Positions 35,561 to 45,001 of a DNA stretch of 64,000 nt are shown here, one piece after another (position 1 is the stretch's first letter; every line of letters begins with the position of its first letter). Origin of the DNA: Bacteroidota bacterium (lineage in GTDB: Bacteria; Bacteroidota; Bacteroidia; Bacteroidales; F082). The stretch is from contig JAEWWJ010000114.1 of NCBI GenBank assembly GCA_023396415.1, positions 1 to 64,000 on the forward strand, in the 5' to 3' direction. The notes below the pieces were generated by a model. That model searched no databases. It saw nothing but the letters and a program-made list of their open reading frames with translations, and was not told the DNA's origin. The translations under genes were made by a program, and so were the position numbers.

Positions 35561-35652
35561 ACCCATGCAATTATTGCCTACTTTTGATGCAACTACACAA
35601 ACAAAAACGGTAGCTCATACAAACAGAATACAAATCTACTTTTTATAACTTG

Positions 35653-35674
35653 TCCATTTTTTGGAATTTATTCC
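35653..35674. promoter_or_regulatory. Upstream element GTCC-N7-GGAA-N4-TTCC
   Basis: GTCC 35652-35655, ATTTTTT, GGAA 35663-35666, TTTA, TTCC 35671-35674. Nearly identical to 36647-36669 (GTCT-ATTTTTT-GGAA-ATAT-TTCC) and very similar to 55553-55575. Centre of the first pair is 91 bp upstream of GG 35750-35751. Confidence 0.55.
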
Positions 35675-35747
35675 TAATTATGCATTTTCAAATAAGATTT
35701 ATTTTTTTTATTTGCCTTAATATCAATGTTTTAAATAAAATTTAGGT

Positions 35748-35763
35748 TTGGCATCATTTTGGA
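35748..35763 (+). promoter_or_regulatory. Putative -24/-12-like promoter TTGG-N10-GA
   Basis: TTGGCATCATTTTGGA: GG 35750-35751, ten bases, GA 35762-35763; ATG 35788. The overlapping TAGGTTTG (35743-35750) is a perfect housekeeping -7 box but has no TTG within 17-23 bp upstream. Confidence 0.35.
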
Positions 35764-35787
35764 ATAAGTAGATAAAACGCAAACATT

Positions 35788-36150
35788 ATGAAAAAGATCG
35801 CATTGTTACTGACCATAGGATTTGCCCTTACCTTTACCTCATGTAAAAAAGACAAGGTAGAAAATCCTGTAAGCAAACCCAACACCATGGAGGAATTGCA
35901 AGTGCCTGCCAGTTTCAACTGGAAAACCACAAAAGACATCAGCCTTACCCTCACCGGAAATGGCAATGGTTTGGTGGAGGTGGCCAACGCAACAGGCGTG
36001 GCTTACCAAAAAGCATATCTGAGCAGCGGCGTGGCCTACACCATGAAGCTAACCGTCCCCAGCTACGAAAAGACTGTTCAACTTAAATTTCTCGGCCAAA
36101 CCGCAAGTCTGGAATTGACAGCCAATGTTCTGCAATACCAATTCAACTGA
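35788..36150 (+). CDS. Small lipoprotein, paralog 2, without LruC partner
   Basis: 120 residues. Lipobox FTSC with Cys19 followed by KKDKVENP. Mature domain MEELQVPASFNWKTTKDISL ... YQKAYLSSGVAYTMKLTVPSYEKTV, paralogous to 32647 and 36790 and closest to the latter. Unlike them it is followed by a strong terminator at 36264 instead of an LruC gene, so it is either a solo member, a decayed module or a spare lipoprotein for the two LruC partners. Own promoter and upstream element present. Confidence 0.75.
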   Translation: MKKIALLLTIGFALTFTSCKKDKVENPVSKPNTMEELQVPASFNWKTTKDISLTLTGNGNGLVEVANATGVAYQKAYLSSGVAYTMKLTVPSYEKTVQLKFLGQTASLELTANVLQYQFN

Positions 36151-36263
36151 TCCACAACAAAGAGCAAAAGCTGTGCAGGTGTTCAATTGAGCTTTTCAGC
36201 TTCAACTGTGAAGGAAAAACGTTGACAAGGCGCATACTCAACCTCAGTAGAAAAAAATAGATT

Positions 36264-36300
36264 ACACCCGAAGCATTCATTCAAATGCTTCGGGTGTTTT
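36264..36300 (+). terminator. Strong intrinsic terminator after the solo lipoprotein
   Basis: 14-bp perfect stem ACACCCGAAGCATT (36264-36277) with 36284-36297, 6-nt loop, followed by TTTT. It is 113 bp downstream of the lipoprotein stop. Confidence 0.8.
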
Positions 36301-36646
36301 GCTTTATACCGCAACACAAATTCAGAAAAATTTTCGAGTGGTTGTCAGCCATGCATCTCAGATGTATAGAATCTTTATCCCTACCCTACCCAAAGCACGG
36401 AAAACATTTAACTTTGGACTTAGCAGCCATATCTTTCGAAGGTAGGCAATGAATTTGTTGTCGAAAATGTTTGCTAAAAAAATATTGACCTTGTCATAAG
36501 TGATTTACTTATAGCTACATTTGTGTTCAGTTTATCCAACATCACCAAAAAAACTCCTTTAGAACCAAAAAACTACCCTTCCCTACGGAATAAAATGTTG
36601 GCGCATAAAAAAGTTGAGCTAAAAAAGATATATATCACCAAATTTC
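36301..36646. other. Non-coding leader region before the second LruC module
   Basis: About 345 bp, no gene seen. Contains AGGTAGGCAATGA at 36440-36452, like 32363, an inverted TTGACCTTGTC at 36485, and an extra TTCC-N4-GGAA at 36579-36590 in a pyrimidine-rich stretch. Confidence 0.35.
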
Positions 36647-36669
36647 GTCTATTTTTTGGAAATATTTCC
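36647..36669. promoter_or_regulatory. Upstream element GTCT-N7-GGAA-N4-TTCC
   Basis: GTCT 36647-36650, ATTTTTT, GGAA 36658-36661, ATAT, TTCC 36666-36669. Centre 94 bp upstream of GG 36748-36749. Compare 35652-35674. Confidence 0.55.
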
Positions 36670-36745
36670 GATTTTAGATTTGATATTTTATAGGATTATA
36701 TTTTATAAGCATTTATATATCAACTATATACGAATCATTATTTTT

Positions 36746-36761
36746 TTGGCACGATATTAGA
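36746..36761 (+). promoter_or_regulatory. Putative -24/-12-like promoter TTGGCACGATATTAGA
   Basis: TTGGCACG is the exact sigma-54 -24 half; the -12 half is TTAGA instead of TTGCA. GG-N10-GA spacing. ATG 36790 is 29 bp downstream of the element. Confidence 0.45.
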
Positions 36762-36789
36762 ACTCAACGAATTGAAAATATAAAAACCC

Positions 36790-37149
36790 ATGAAAAAAAC
36801 CACATTATTCATCGCCTTAGGTTTCATTCTGGTTTTGAGTTCCTGTAAAAAGGAAACTCCTCAACAACCGGATAACAAACCAACCACCATGGAGGAGCTC
36901 AAGGTTCCGGCGAGCTTCAATTGGAAAACCACTTCGGATTACAACCTCACCCTCACCGCCAATGCCAACGGCATTGTAGAGGTGAACAACACCAATGGTG
37001 CCACCTATCAAAAAGCCTATCTCACCGCCGGGATACCTTATACGATGAAGGTTGTTGTACCATCATACGAAAAGAGTGTTAAATTAAAATTTAGCGGTTC
37101 GGAAACGGTGCTTAACCTAACCACTTCCAACTTAAGCCATCAATTTTAA
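36790..37149 (+). CDS. Small lipoprotein of the LruC module, paralog 3
   Basis: 119 residues. Lipobox LSSC with Cys19 followed by KKETPQQP. Mature domain MEELKVPASFNWKTTSDYNL ... YQKAYLTAGIPYTMKVVVPSYEKSV ... LNLTTSNLSHQF. Paralog of 32647 and 35788. The giant LruC gene starts 32 bp after its stop, so it leads a two-gene operon. No enzymatic motif; presumably an outer-membrane-anchored partner of the LruC protein. Confidence 0.78.
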   Translation: MKKTTLFIALGFILVLSSCKKETPQQPDNKPTTMEELKVPASFNWKTTSDYNLTLTANANGIVEVNNTNGATYQKAYLTAGIPYTMKVVVPSYEKSVKLKFSGSETVLNLTTSNLSHQF

Positions 37150-37181
37150 AAAGATTTATCATCCAAGAAAACCGCAATAGA

Positions 37182-40100
37182 ATGAAAACAAAAACGTCTA
37201 TTCCAAAAAAAGAGCAGAAAATGATCAGTAGATCATTGCTAACCTCACTCATGATGGTCATCGTTTTAATCCTTTCGGGATTGAACGTTTCGGCACAACA
37301 GTCTTTTATTTTGAACCTTCAGGGTCAAACCTTGAGTTTCAAAGAAGTCAACCGCACTATTCTTGTCAATACCGGTAATGCCGGAAAAAACCAAGGTTCT
37401 ATTCATAAATACGCTAATGTCATCACCAAAGATGGGATAACAGTTTATGCAAAAATGACGATTAAGGAAGTTCAAAGTGCGTTTATCACCCTATTTGATG
37501 ATGATGCCATCACCGGCGAAATCAATCGTTTTCAGCCAAGGATAGGCACAACAAGTAATAGCAGTGGAGGCTTTATAGTTTATGAACTTGAGTTTTTCAA
37601 TACGGCCAATAACGCTTCCGTTTTTGTTTACAACTATAACCTTACAGGAATTGATATTGATGGCAATAACTCTGCAAACAGAGAATATGTTGAAGTAGGC
37701 GGATATACAAGTTATACTTTAAACAACCCTACAGGTTTGACGGTTACAACCAATAATGCTACCGGAAGAACACGCTTCACAGGTATAAGTTATAGTTTAA
37801 ATGGAGTTACTTTTGACAACAGTGCTGCATTTATTGCTAACTTCTTAAATGCCAACAATAAAATCTCTTTTGCCTTAGGTCAAACGAAAGCTAACGATGA
37901 AAGGTTTTATTCTGTTCAGTTAGGTGTTGCCGGCGGAGTTTTTTCAGATCCTGTGATTGTTAACAATCCACTTCCTATTGCAGTTGATGATGTTGGAACA
38001 CCAGTTAACAGCAATACCGGAGGAACTGCTGTGAACAATGTTCTTACAAATGACTTATACAATGGCTCAGCTGTTGTGCCCTCACAAGTAATGATTTCAT
38101 TGGTTTCTCCTGCATCCAATGCCGGTATCGTTCTGAATACAAGCACCGGAAAAGTTACCGTTGCACCCGGTACTCCCGCCGGAGATTACGAGCTGATTTA
38201 TAAAATATGTATGGTTGCAGCACCCTCCGATTGTGATATCGCCACTGTATTCGTTAAAGTTTTAGCAGCTGATTTAAGCGTAGTAAAAACAGCAAGTAGT
38301 TTAGCTCCTGTTGTGGGTTCAGATATCACCTTTACGATTACTGCCACTAACAATGGCCCCAGTTTGGCAACCGATGTTACGGTTAACGATGTGCTTCCAA
38401 ACGGTTATACATTAGTGAGCGCAACTCCTTCAACCGGGACATGGTCAGCACCTAACTGGACGATAGGTGATATGGAAGACGATGCAAGTGCTACTTTAAC
38501 CGTTGTGGCTACAGTGAAAGCTAGTGGTTCTTATGCAAATACAGCAAGTATTTCAGGAACTTCCTATGACCCAACTTCAAATAACAATTCAAGCACGGTA
38601 ACGCCAGTCCCTGTTGCATCAGCAGATTTAGGCATCGCTAAAACTGCCAGCTCGTTAACACCGGCAGTTGGTTCAAACATCACTTTCACACTAACAGCTA
38701 CCAATAATGGCCCAAGTGCTGCAACCGGGGTCAAAGTTGTGGATGCGTTGCCCAATGGATATACTTTTGTAAGCGCCACTACTTCAACCGGATCCTATAC
38801 CGCCCCCAACTGGAACATTGGCAACCTTGCATTGAGTGGAACTGCCACCTTAAATATTGTAGCTACTGTAAACGCAACAGGAACTTATCTTAATACAGCT
38901 ACAATTAGCGGAGCACAAACCGATCCTGTTTCGGGAAACAATACAAGCAGTATAACCCCCGTGCCTACCGCTGCTACCGATCTCGCAATTACGAAAACAG
39001 TCAACAATGCTGCTCCCGCAGTGGGAACAAATGTTACTTTTACACTATCCGTAGTGAACAACGGCCCTAGCGCCGCCACCGGAGTAAAAGTTGTTGATGC
39101 ACTGCCCGCAGGATATACTTATGTTAGTAACACTCCTTCAACCGGAACATGGTCGGGCTCAACTTGGACCATTGGTGCTTTAGCCAACGGCGCCACAGCA
39201 ACCCTGGCACTCGTTGCAACTGTAAATGCTACAGGTCCTTATGCCAACTCTGCAACTGTTAGCGGTAGCCAAACCGATCCTACTCCGGGAAACAACACCG
39301 GTACTGCAACAACAGTTCCAGTAGGCGCTGCCGATCTTTCGATTACAAAAACTGTTAGTAACGCTTCTCCCAATGCAGGAACAAACGTTACCTTCACCCT
39401 AACAGCAAAAAATAACGGCCCCAGCGCTGCCACCGGAGTAACTGTAAACGATGTTTTACCCTCAGGATATACCTTTGTAAGCGCAACGCCGTCAGCAGGC
39501 ACATGGACTGCTCCCAACTGGGTTATCGGCAATTTGGCCAATGGAGCAACTGTTACCTTGAGTATTGTTGCTACTGTTAAAGCCACCGGAAATTATGACA
39601 ATACCGCCACCATCACCGGCAACCAAACCGATCCGGTTTCTACCAACAACAGCAGCACTGCCACCGTAACCCCTTCGGCTGTAGCTGATTTGGAAGTTAC
39701 AAAAACAGTTAACAACACCACTCCTGATGTTGGCTCTACAGTAACCTTTACCATTACTGCCAAAAACATTGGCCCCAGTACTGCCACCGGAGTGATTGTA
39801 AATGATGTGTTACCGGCAGGATTTTCCCTCACCGGTGCAACTGCAAGTGTTGGAACATGGACTGCTCCCAACTGGACTATCGGTAGCCTTGCCCTTAATG
39901 CTACTGCTACTTTGTCTATCACGGCCACAGTAAACGCCGCCGGCCCTTATGTGAACACAGCAACCATCACTGGTCAGCAACCCGATCCTAACACAGCAAA
40001 CAACTCATCTCAAGCAACTTGTGTTCCTGTTGCTAAAGCTGATCTTTCGATTACAAAAACTGTCAACAGCAGTGCGCCTGTTGTCGGCACCAATGTTACC

Positions 40101-42932
40101 TTCACCTTAACGGCCAAAAACAACGGCCCCAGCGCTGCCACCGGAGTGAGTGTAAACGATGTTTTACCCACAGGATATACCTTTGTAAGTGCCACGCCAT
40201 CAGCAGGCACTTGGACTGCACCCAACTGGACCATCGGTAATTTGGCCAATGGAGCCACCGTAACTTTAAACATTGTTGCCACCGTTTTGGCTACCGGAAG
40301 CTATGCCAACACCGCTACAATCAGCGGAACCACATCAGATCCAAATCCTGCCAACAACAGCAGTACCGTTACGCCCGGGCCGGCAGCATCGGCTGATGTA
40401 GCCATTGTGAAATCGGTGAACAACAGCAATCCATCGGTTGGAACAAACGTTATTTTTACCCTCACGGCCACCAACAACGGCCCGAGCAATGCTGCCAATG
40501 TGGTTGTAAACGACGTTTTGCCCTCAGGATACACTTTTGTAAATGCAAATACCACCTCCGGTAGCTGGGCAGCACCCAATTGGACAATTGGTACTTTAAA
40601 CAATGGTGACACAAAAACCCTTACTATAGAAGCTAAGGTGAAGGCAAGCGGTTCATATACCAACACCGCTACCATCACAACCACAACCAACGATCCCAAT
40701 ACAGGAAACAACACAAGCAGTGTAACGCCGGGGCCATCAGCCGCTGCCGACCTCAGCGTGACTAAAACTGTGAGTAACGAAACCCCTACGGTAGGCACCA
40801 ACGTAACCTTTACGATTACTGCCACCAATAACGGCCCGAGCGCTGCCACCAATGTGAAGGTAAATGATATTTTGCCTGCAGGATACACTTTTGTAAGTTT
40901 TAGCCCTGTAACCTCCAACTGGACGGCCCCCAACTGGACCATCGGCAATTTGGCCAATGGCGCAAGCGCTACTTTGAACATTGTAGCCAAAGTTAACGCC
41001 GCCGGACCTTATGTTAATACGGCAACCATTTCAGGTACTGAAACCGATCCCAATATGGGAAATAACAGCAATTCAGCCACTTGCGTCCCGGTATCTTCGG
41101 CTGACCTCTCCATCGTTAAAAGTGTTGACAACGCCACTCCTACCGTAGGAAACAACGTTTCATTTACCCTCACAGCATCTAATATCGGTCCCAGCAACGC
41201 TACCAACGTGAAGGTTGTTGACCTATTACCGGCCGGATATACCTTTGTAAGTGCTACGCAGTCATCAGGTACGTGGGCTTCACCCAACTGGACGATCGGC
41301 AATCTGAATTCGGGAAGCACGGCCACCTTAATTATGGTTGCCAAAGTGAACGTAACAGGGCCTTATGCCAACACAGCCACCATCAGTGGTGATCAAACTG
41401 ACCCCAACACTGACAACAATTCAAGCACCATCACCCCCGGACCGGCAGCTTCTGCTGACCTCGGAGTACTTAAAACTGTTGACGTTACCACTCCAAAAGT
41501 AAACGATACCGTTACCTTCACCATTACTGCCTCCAACAATGGCCTCAGCAATGCCACCCTCGTAAAGGTAACAGACGCTTTACCCGCAGGCTACACCTTT
41601 GTAAGTGCAACGCCTTCAGTAGGAGCGTGGGCTGCACCCGTCTGGACCATTGGCAATTTGGCCAAAGATGCCACTGCCACATTGAAAATTAAAGCCAAGG
41701 TAAAAGCCAACGGCCCTTATGCCAACACAGCTACCATTGAAGGCAATGAAACCGATCCTGTAGATGAGAACAATACTTCAACCGTTACCATCACTCCGGT
41801 AGCTTTGGTAGGCCCGGATGCCATCAATGACAATGCTTCCACCCTTGCCAACAGCCCTGTTGAAATCATTGTGCTATCAAACGATCTAATCGGCGAAGCA
41901 GCCTTGAATCCAACCACTGTTATGCTCATCGCGACAACCGCACCCAATCCATCAACCGTTGGTGTGTTTACTGTTGATCCGGTTACCGGAGTGGTTACTT
42001 TTACGCCCGCACTCGGCTTCACTGGTGTTGCCTCTATTGACTACCAGGTGTGTGATATGAACAGCCTTTGCGATATCGCTAAAATCACAGTAACAGTTAT
42101 TCAAGGTGCTGATATTCTGTATCCTGCTACCGGTTTTGGAACTTTAGCTTTTGAAGATTTGTGGCCCGGTAAAGGCGACTACGATTTCAATGACCTTGTT
42201 TTGGATTACCAATTCAAAGTGGTGATCAATGCTTACAACAAAGTTGAAAAAGTTACAGGAACCTTCATCATCAAAGCTTTTGGAGCCACTTTTGAAAACG
42301 GATTCGGATTCCAATTGAGCAACGCCATCAACAGCAGCGATCTTACAGTAACCGGTTACGAACTTAGCGAGAACTTTATTAGCCTCGAAGGAAACGGAAC
42401 GGAATCAGGTCAATCGAAACCTACCATTATTGTGTATGACAACGCCTACAAACAAATGGAACATCCGGGCATTGGAATTGGTGTGAACACCACTCCCGGC
42501 GCACCTTATGTTACTCCTGATACATTGGTGATTAACATCGTGTTAAAACCCAACACTTATTCGATTTCCGATCTCGACATCAGCAACTTCAATCCTTTCT
42601 TGATCGTGAATAAAGTGCGGAGCCATGAAGTACATTTGCCTTATTATCCACCCACTGACCTTGTCAATCCTGCCTTGTTCGGTCAATATGAGGACAATAG
42701 CAATCCTTCAAGCAACAGATATTATGTTACAGACACCAACTTGCCCTGGGCCATTAACATCTACGAAAAGTTCGATTATCCTCATGAAAAACAAGAGATC
42801 ATTTGGGCTCACCTTAAGTTTGCCGAATGGGCAACAAGCGGCGGCGTTCAGTTCCCCGACTGGTATAAAAACCTTACGGGATATCGCAACCAAAGCTTGA
42901 TCTATCAAGTTCCTGCACAACCCAACCCATAA
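37182..42932 (+). CDS. Giant DUF11/LruC surface protein
   Basis: 1916 residues. N-terminus has an extended signal peptide (MKTKTSIPKKEQKMISRSLL ... NVSAQ; possible later start at residue 14). An N-terminal beta domain (about 40-270) and an Ig-like linker (about 275-360) precede ten DUF11 repeats of about 118 residues (363-1543), each opening ADLSITKTVN and containing NNGPSAATGVxVxDxLPxGYTFVSA, PNWTIGNL and GPYANTATISG. One cadherin-like Ig repeat follows (about 1545-1640), like those in the 815-residue paralog, and the C-terminal LruC domain (from about 1655: AFEDLWPGKGDYDFNDLVLD). DUF11 repeats form rod-like stalks on cell surfaces. Partner of the small lipoprotein upstream. Ends at a bidirectional terminator. 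Confidence 0.88.
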   Translation: MKTKTSIPKKEQKMISRSLLTSLMMVIVLILSGLNVSAQQSFILNLQGQTLSFKEVNRTILVNTGNAGKNQGSIHKYANVITKDGITVYAKMTIKEVQSAFITLFDDDAITGEINRFQPRIGTTSNSSGGFIVYELEFFNTANNASVFVYNYNLTGIDIDGNNSANREYVEVGGYTSYTLNNPTGLTVTTNNATGRTRFTGISYSLNGVTFDNSAAFIANFLNANNKISFALGQTKANDERFYSVQLGVAGGVFSDPVIVNNPLPIAVDDVGTPVNSNTGGTAVNNVLTNDLYNGSAVVPSQVMISLVSPASNAGIVLNTSTGKVTVAPGTPAGDYELIYKICMVAAPSDCDIATVFVKVLAADLSVVKTASSLAPVVGSDITFTITATNNGPSLATDVTVNDVLPNGYTLVSATPSTGTWSAPNWTIGDMEDDASATLTVVATVKASGSYANTASISGTSYDPTSNNNSSTVTPVPVASADLGIAKTASSLTPAVGSNITFTLTATNNGPSAATGVKVVDALPNGYTFVSATTSTGSYTAPNWNIGNLALSGTATLNIVATVNATGTYLNTATISGAQTDPVSGNNTSSITPVPTAATDLAITKTVNNAAPAVGTNVTFTLSVVNNGPSAATGVKVVDALPAGYTYVSNTPSTGTWSGSTWTIGALANGATATLALVATVNATGPYANSATVSGSQTDPTPGNNTGTATTVPVGAADLSITKTVSNASPNAGTNVTFTLTAKNNGPSAATGVTVNDVLPSGYTFVSATPSAGTWTAPNWVIGNLANGATVTLSIVATVKATGNYDNTATITGNQTDPVSTNNSSTATVTPSAVADLEVTKTVNNTTPDVGSTVTFTITAKNIGPSTATGVIVNDVLPAGFSLTGATASVGTWTAPNWTIGSLALNATATLSITATVNAAGPYVNTATITGQQPDPNTANNSSQATCVPVAKADLSITKTVNSSAPVVGTNVTFTLTAKNNGPSAATGVSVNDVLPTGYTFVSATPSAGTWTAPNWTIGNLANGATVTLNIVATVLATGSYANTATISGTTSDPNPANNSSTVTPGPAASADVAIVKSVNNSNPSVGTNVIFTLTATNNGPSNAANVVVNDVLPSGYTFVNANTTSGSWAAPNWTIGTLNNGDTKTLTIEAKVKASGSYTNTATITTTTNDPNTGNNTSSVTPGPSAAADLSVTKTVSNETPTVGTNVTFTITATNNGPSAATNVKVNDILPAGYTFVSFSPVTSNWTAPNWTIGNLANGASATLNIVAKVNAAGPYVNTATISGTETDPNMGNNSNSATCVPVSSADLSIVKSVDNATPTVGNNVSFTLTASNIGPSNATNVKVVDLLPAGYTFVSATQSSGTWASPNWTIGNLNSGSTATLIMVAKVNVTGPYANTATISGDQTDPNTDNNSSTITPGPAASADLGVLKTVDVTTPKVNDTVTFTITASNNGLSNATLVKVTDALPAGYTFVSATPSVGAWAAPVWTIGNLAKDATATLKIKAKVKANGPYANTATIEGNETDPVDENNTSTVTITPVALVGPDAINDNASTLANSPVEIIVLSNDLIGEAALNPTTVMLIATTAPNPSTVGVFTVDPVTGVVTFTPALGFTGVASIDYQVCDMNSLCDIAKITVTVIQGADILYPATGFGTLAFEDLWPGKGDYDFNDLVLDYQFKVVINAYNKVEKVTGTFIIKAFGATFENGFGFQLSNAINSSDLTVTGYELSENFISLEGNGTESGQSKPTIIVYDNAYKQMEHPGIGIGVNTTPGAPYVTPDTLVINIVLKPNTYSISDLDISNFNPFLIVNKVRSHEVHLPYYPPTDLVNPALFGQYEDNSNPSSNRYYVTDTNLPWAINIYEKFDYPHEKQEIIWAHLKFAEWATSGGVQFPDWYKNLTGYRNQSLIYQVPAQPNP
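38268..41807 (+). repeat. Ten tandem ~354-bp coding repeats (DUF11)
   Basis: Each unit codes about 118 residues. Units 4 and 6 (around 39330-39680 and 40039-40390) are most alike, sharing long stretches of protein such as VSATPSAGTWTAPNW and GNLANGATVTL. Such arrays can change length by recombination and may be misassembled in short-read data. Confidence 0.85.
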
Positions 42933-42942
42933 TTGGTTTTCA

Positions 42943-42979
42943 AAAAAAAGCCGCTTCAAAAAATGAAGCGGCTTTTTTT
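42943..42979. terminator. Bidirectional terminator between LruC and C69 peptidase genes
   Basis: AAAAAAAGCCGCTTCA (42943-42958) pairs with TGAAGCGGCTTTTTTT (42964-42979), loop AAAAA. A and T tracts on opposite sides serve both converging genes. Confidence 0.9.
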
Positions 42980-42995
42980 ATCCAACATTTTGCTT

Positions 42996-44735
42996 TTAGT
43001 TTGGCATCAAAAATTGATTATCGGTTTGATTGATGAGATTTTTCTTAAAGCCCTCATCATAACCCGGAAATATTGGGGGTTCAGGATAGCCATATGGGTT
43101 TCTTAGAAAACGTCCATATTTTTCTTGTTTCACATTGCCATCCAAATACTTAACAAGCAAAAACTCATTCAGCTCCTTCCATCTTTTCACCGTGTAATCG
43201 CCCATATTGGCGCTGTAATCGGTTAAAAAAGCTACGGCCATGGCAGGATCGGCTTCGTGGAGCTTGAGGGCTGCTGCATCCACTGCCGGTGTGTAATCGC
43301 GAAATTTATTTTCCAACTCTTGTTGTACTTTTTGAATATCGGGCATCACCCTGTCATAGAAGAGATACGCGAAATGAGCCAAGCGGTTAAACACCCAAAA
43401 AGCGGCATTTTCTTCGTAGGTTAAGATGTCGCCATAACCTTCCGACCAGGTTTGTGGCACCCTTGTGATAGAGCTGTAAAAAGGCACATAAACACTGGTG
43501 CCGGCATCGTCAACACCCATCCAAAAAATTCCACCAATGGCGTTGGGCAGCCAGGAGCGCATTTGTGCAATAAATGAAAAACCGGTTTGTTGGGTTGCTG
43601 TAACCCTTTCGTGAAAATAGTCCTTGTCGTTGTACTTCCATGTCAATGGACGCCAGCGGTATGGCAAACCAAACGGGCCGGCGCCGGCATCTTTCGACAT
43701 ATCGAGCTCAGTTCCTTGCAAATAGTCGCGCTTAAACGACATCAGGTCTTGAGGCGTAAGCTTGCGGTTGGGTTTGATAAACAAAGGCATCCTTTGGATG
43801 GTTTCTTTGCCTGTAGCATAATCCCAATAGGCATCCATCTCTGCGTTCACATGATTGAACATGCTCCAAACGCGCAATTCGCAAAAGCGCACTGCACTAA
43901 AATCGAGTGGTGCATACACATCGCTGAAGCTGAAATCAGCGTCATTGCCATCGAAAAAACCTTTTTGCCGGGCAAAACTGATCACATCGTGGCTGTAAAT
44001 CACACGAATATCTTCATTTGTCAAATTTTGCCATTGCTGATCGCTCATGCTGGTTTTTCCATCGGACAACGGAAAAGTGGTGATGCGGGCATGGTTGGCA
44101 TGGGCCGAAACATAGCCGTCAGGAATACGAACAGCCACCCACACTGCTCCTTTATCCGCGTTGTAGGTCTTTTTAGTTTTTCTATCGGTTTTCAGGCTTG
44201 TTCCTTTTCCAATGATTTCCATGATCCAAACCTCATTTGGATCGCCAATGGAAAACGACTCACCTGAGCTGGCATAACCATATTCGGCAACAAGATTTGC
44301 AATCACCTGAATGGCTTCGCGGGCCGTTTTCGACCGTTGAAGGGCAACAAACATCAAATAGGCATAGTCCATCACGCCGGTGGTATCCGTCAGTTCGGGC
44401 CTCCCACCAAAAGTAGTTTCCCCCATTGCCACTTGGTATTCGTTCATAAAACCCACAGTTTGAAAAGTGTGTGCCACCTGCTGAATTTGTCCCAAAGGCT
44501 TGGCGGTACCGCGATCGTAAATGGTGAGCATACTGCCTTGGGGCCAATCTTTGGCTGGGCTGTAATACAGTTCGCCATAGCGGATGTGCGAATCGGCGGC
44601 GTAACTCACCATGGTAGAGCCATCGGCAGAAGCACCTTTTGTGACCAAATAATTGGTGCATGAGCGGGCATCCGGCACTGCCATAAATAAGATAAAACCG
44701 GCAGTTAGAAGTGAAAATATGCTTTTTTTCATCAT
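42996..44735 (-). CDS. C69-family dipeptidase (secreted)
   Basis: 579 residues. Signal peptide ends DARS, leaving Cys26 as the N-terminal nucleophile of the mature enzyme (SCTNYLVTKGASADGSTMVS), the hallmark of C69 peptidases, N-terminal nucleophile hydrolases that cleave dipeptides. Other family stretches: GETTFGGRPEL, SSGESFSIGDPNEVWIMEIIGKG, AWVAVRIPDGYVSAHANHARI and IFWMGVDDAGTSVYVPFYSS. Probably periplasmic or surface, providing amino acids from peptides. Starts with two Met codons; the second is in frame one codon later. Converges with the giant LruC gene. Confidence 0.9.
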   Translation of the reverse strand: MMKKSIFSLLTAGFILFMAVPDARSCTNYLVTKGASADGSTMVSYAADSHIRYGELYYSPAKDWPQGSMLTIYDRGTAKPLGQIQQVAHTFQTVGFMNEYQVAMGETTFGGRPELTDTTGVMDYAYLMFVALQRSKTAREAIQVIANLVAEYGYASSGESFSIGDPNEVWIMEIIGKGTSLKTDRKTKKTYNADKGAVWVAVRIPDGYVSAHANHARITTFPLSDGKTSMSDQQWQNLTNEDIRVIYSHDVISFARQKGFFDGNDADFSFSDVYAPLDFSAVRFCELRVWSMFNHVNAEMDAYWDYATGKETIQRMPLFIKPNRKLTPQDLMSFKRDYLQGTELDMSKDAGAGPFGLPYRWRPLTWKYNDKDYFHERVTATQQTGFSFIAQMRSWLPNAIGGIFWMGVDDAGTSVYVPFYSSITRVPQTWSEGYGDILTYEENAAFWVFNRLAHFAYLFYDRVMPDIQKVQQELENKFRDYTPAVDAAALKLHEADPAMAVAFLTDYSANMGDYTVKRWKELNEFLLVKYLDGNVKQEKYGRFLRNPYGYPEPPIFPGYDEGFKKNLINQTDNQFLMPN

Positions 44736-44927
44736 AAAAATGGGTTTAAGAATGGATAATCTTTAGATTCGAAACGCTAAAATAATGGAATCTCCGAACG
44801 CCTACGCCATACAATCAGTTTTCGGCAAAAGTGATAGTTCAACTGGTATCAAAGAAACAGATTGCAAAACGCAATAAAAACTCCTTGCTGCAAAAACAAA
44901 GAACCCACAAAGATGTTATTTCCATCG

Positions 44928-44935
44928 TATCTTTG
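44928..44935 (+). promoter_or_regulatory. -7 box TATCTTTG before the 45002 operon
   Basis: Matches TAnnTTTG 67 bp before ATG 45002. No TTG is seen at 17-23 bp upstream. Confidence 0.35.
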
Positions 44936-45001
44936 TGCCGCGAAAAAACCTACCATCATATTATAACTATTTATAATTGATTGACTTACTATCTAAAATC
45001 A

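Noticed and set aside
35743..35750. TAGGTTTG as a housekeeping promoter for the solo lipoprotein
   Set aside because: Good -7 box but no TTG at 17-23 bp; kept only as an alternative explanation for the GG-N10-GA core.
40301..40990. Long open frames on the minus strand across the DUF11 repeats (also 39239-39586, 39593-39928, 41009-41344)
   Set aside because: They repeat with the 354-bp unit and result from the codon bias of the real gene; no start signals or protein-like content.
38268..41807. CRISPR-like array
   Set aside because: Units are 354 bp, fully coding and in frame; no short spacer-repeat structure anywhere in the window.
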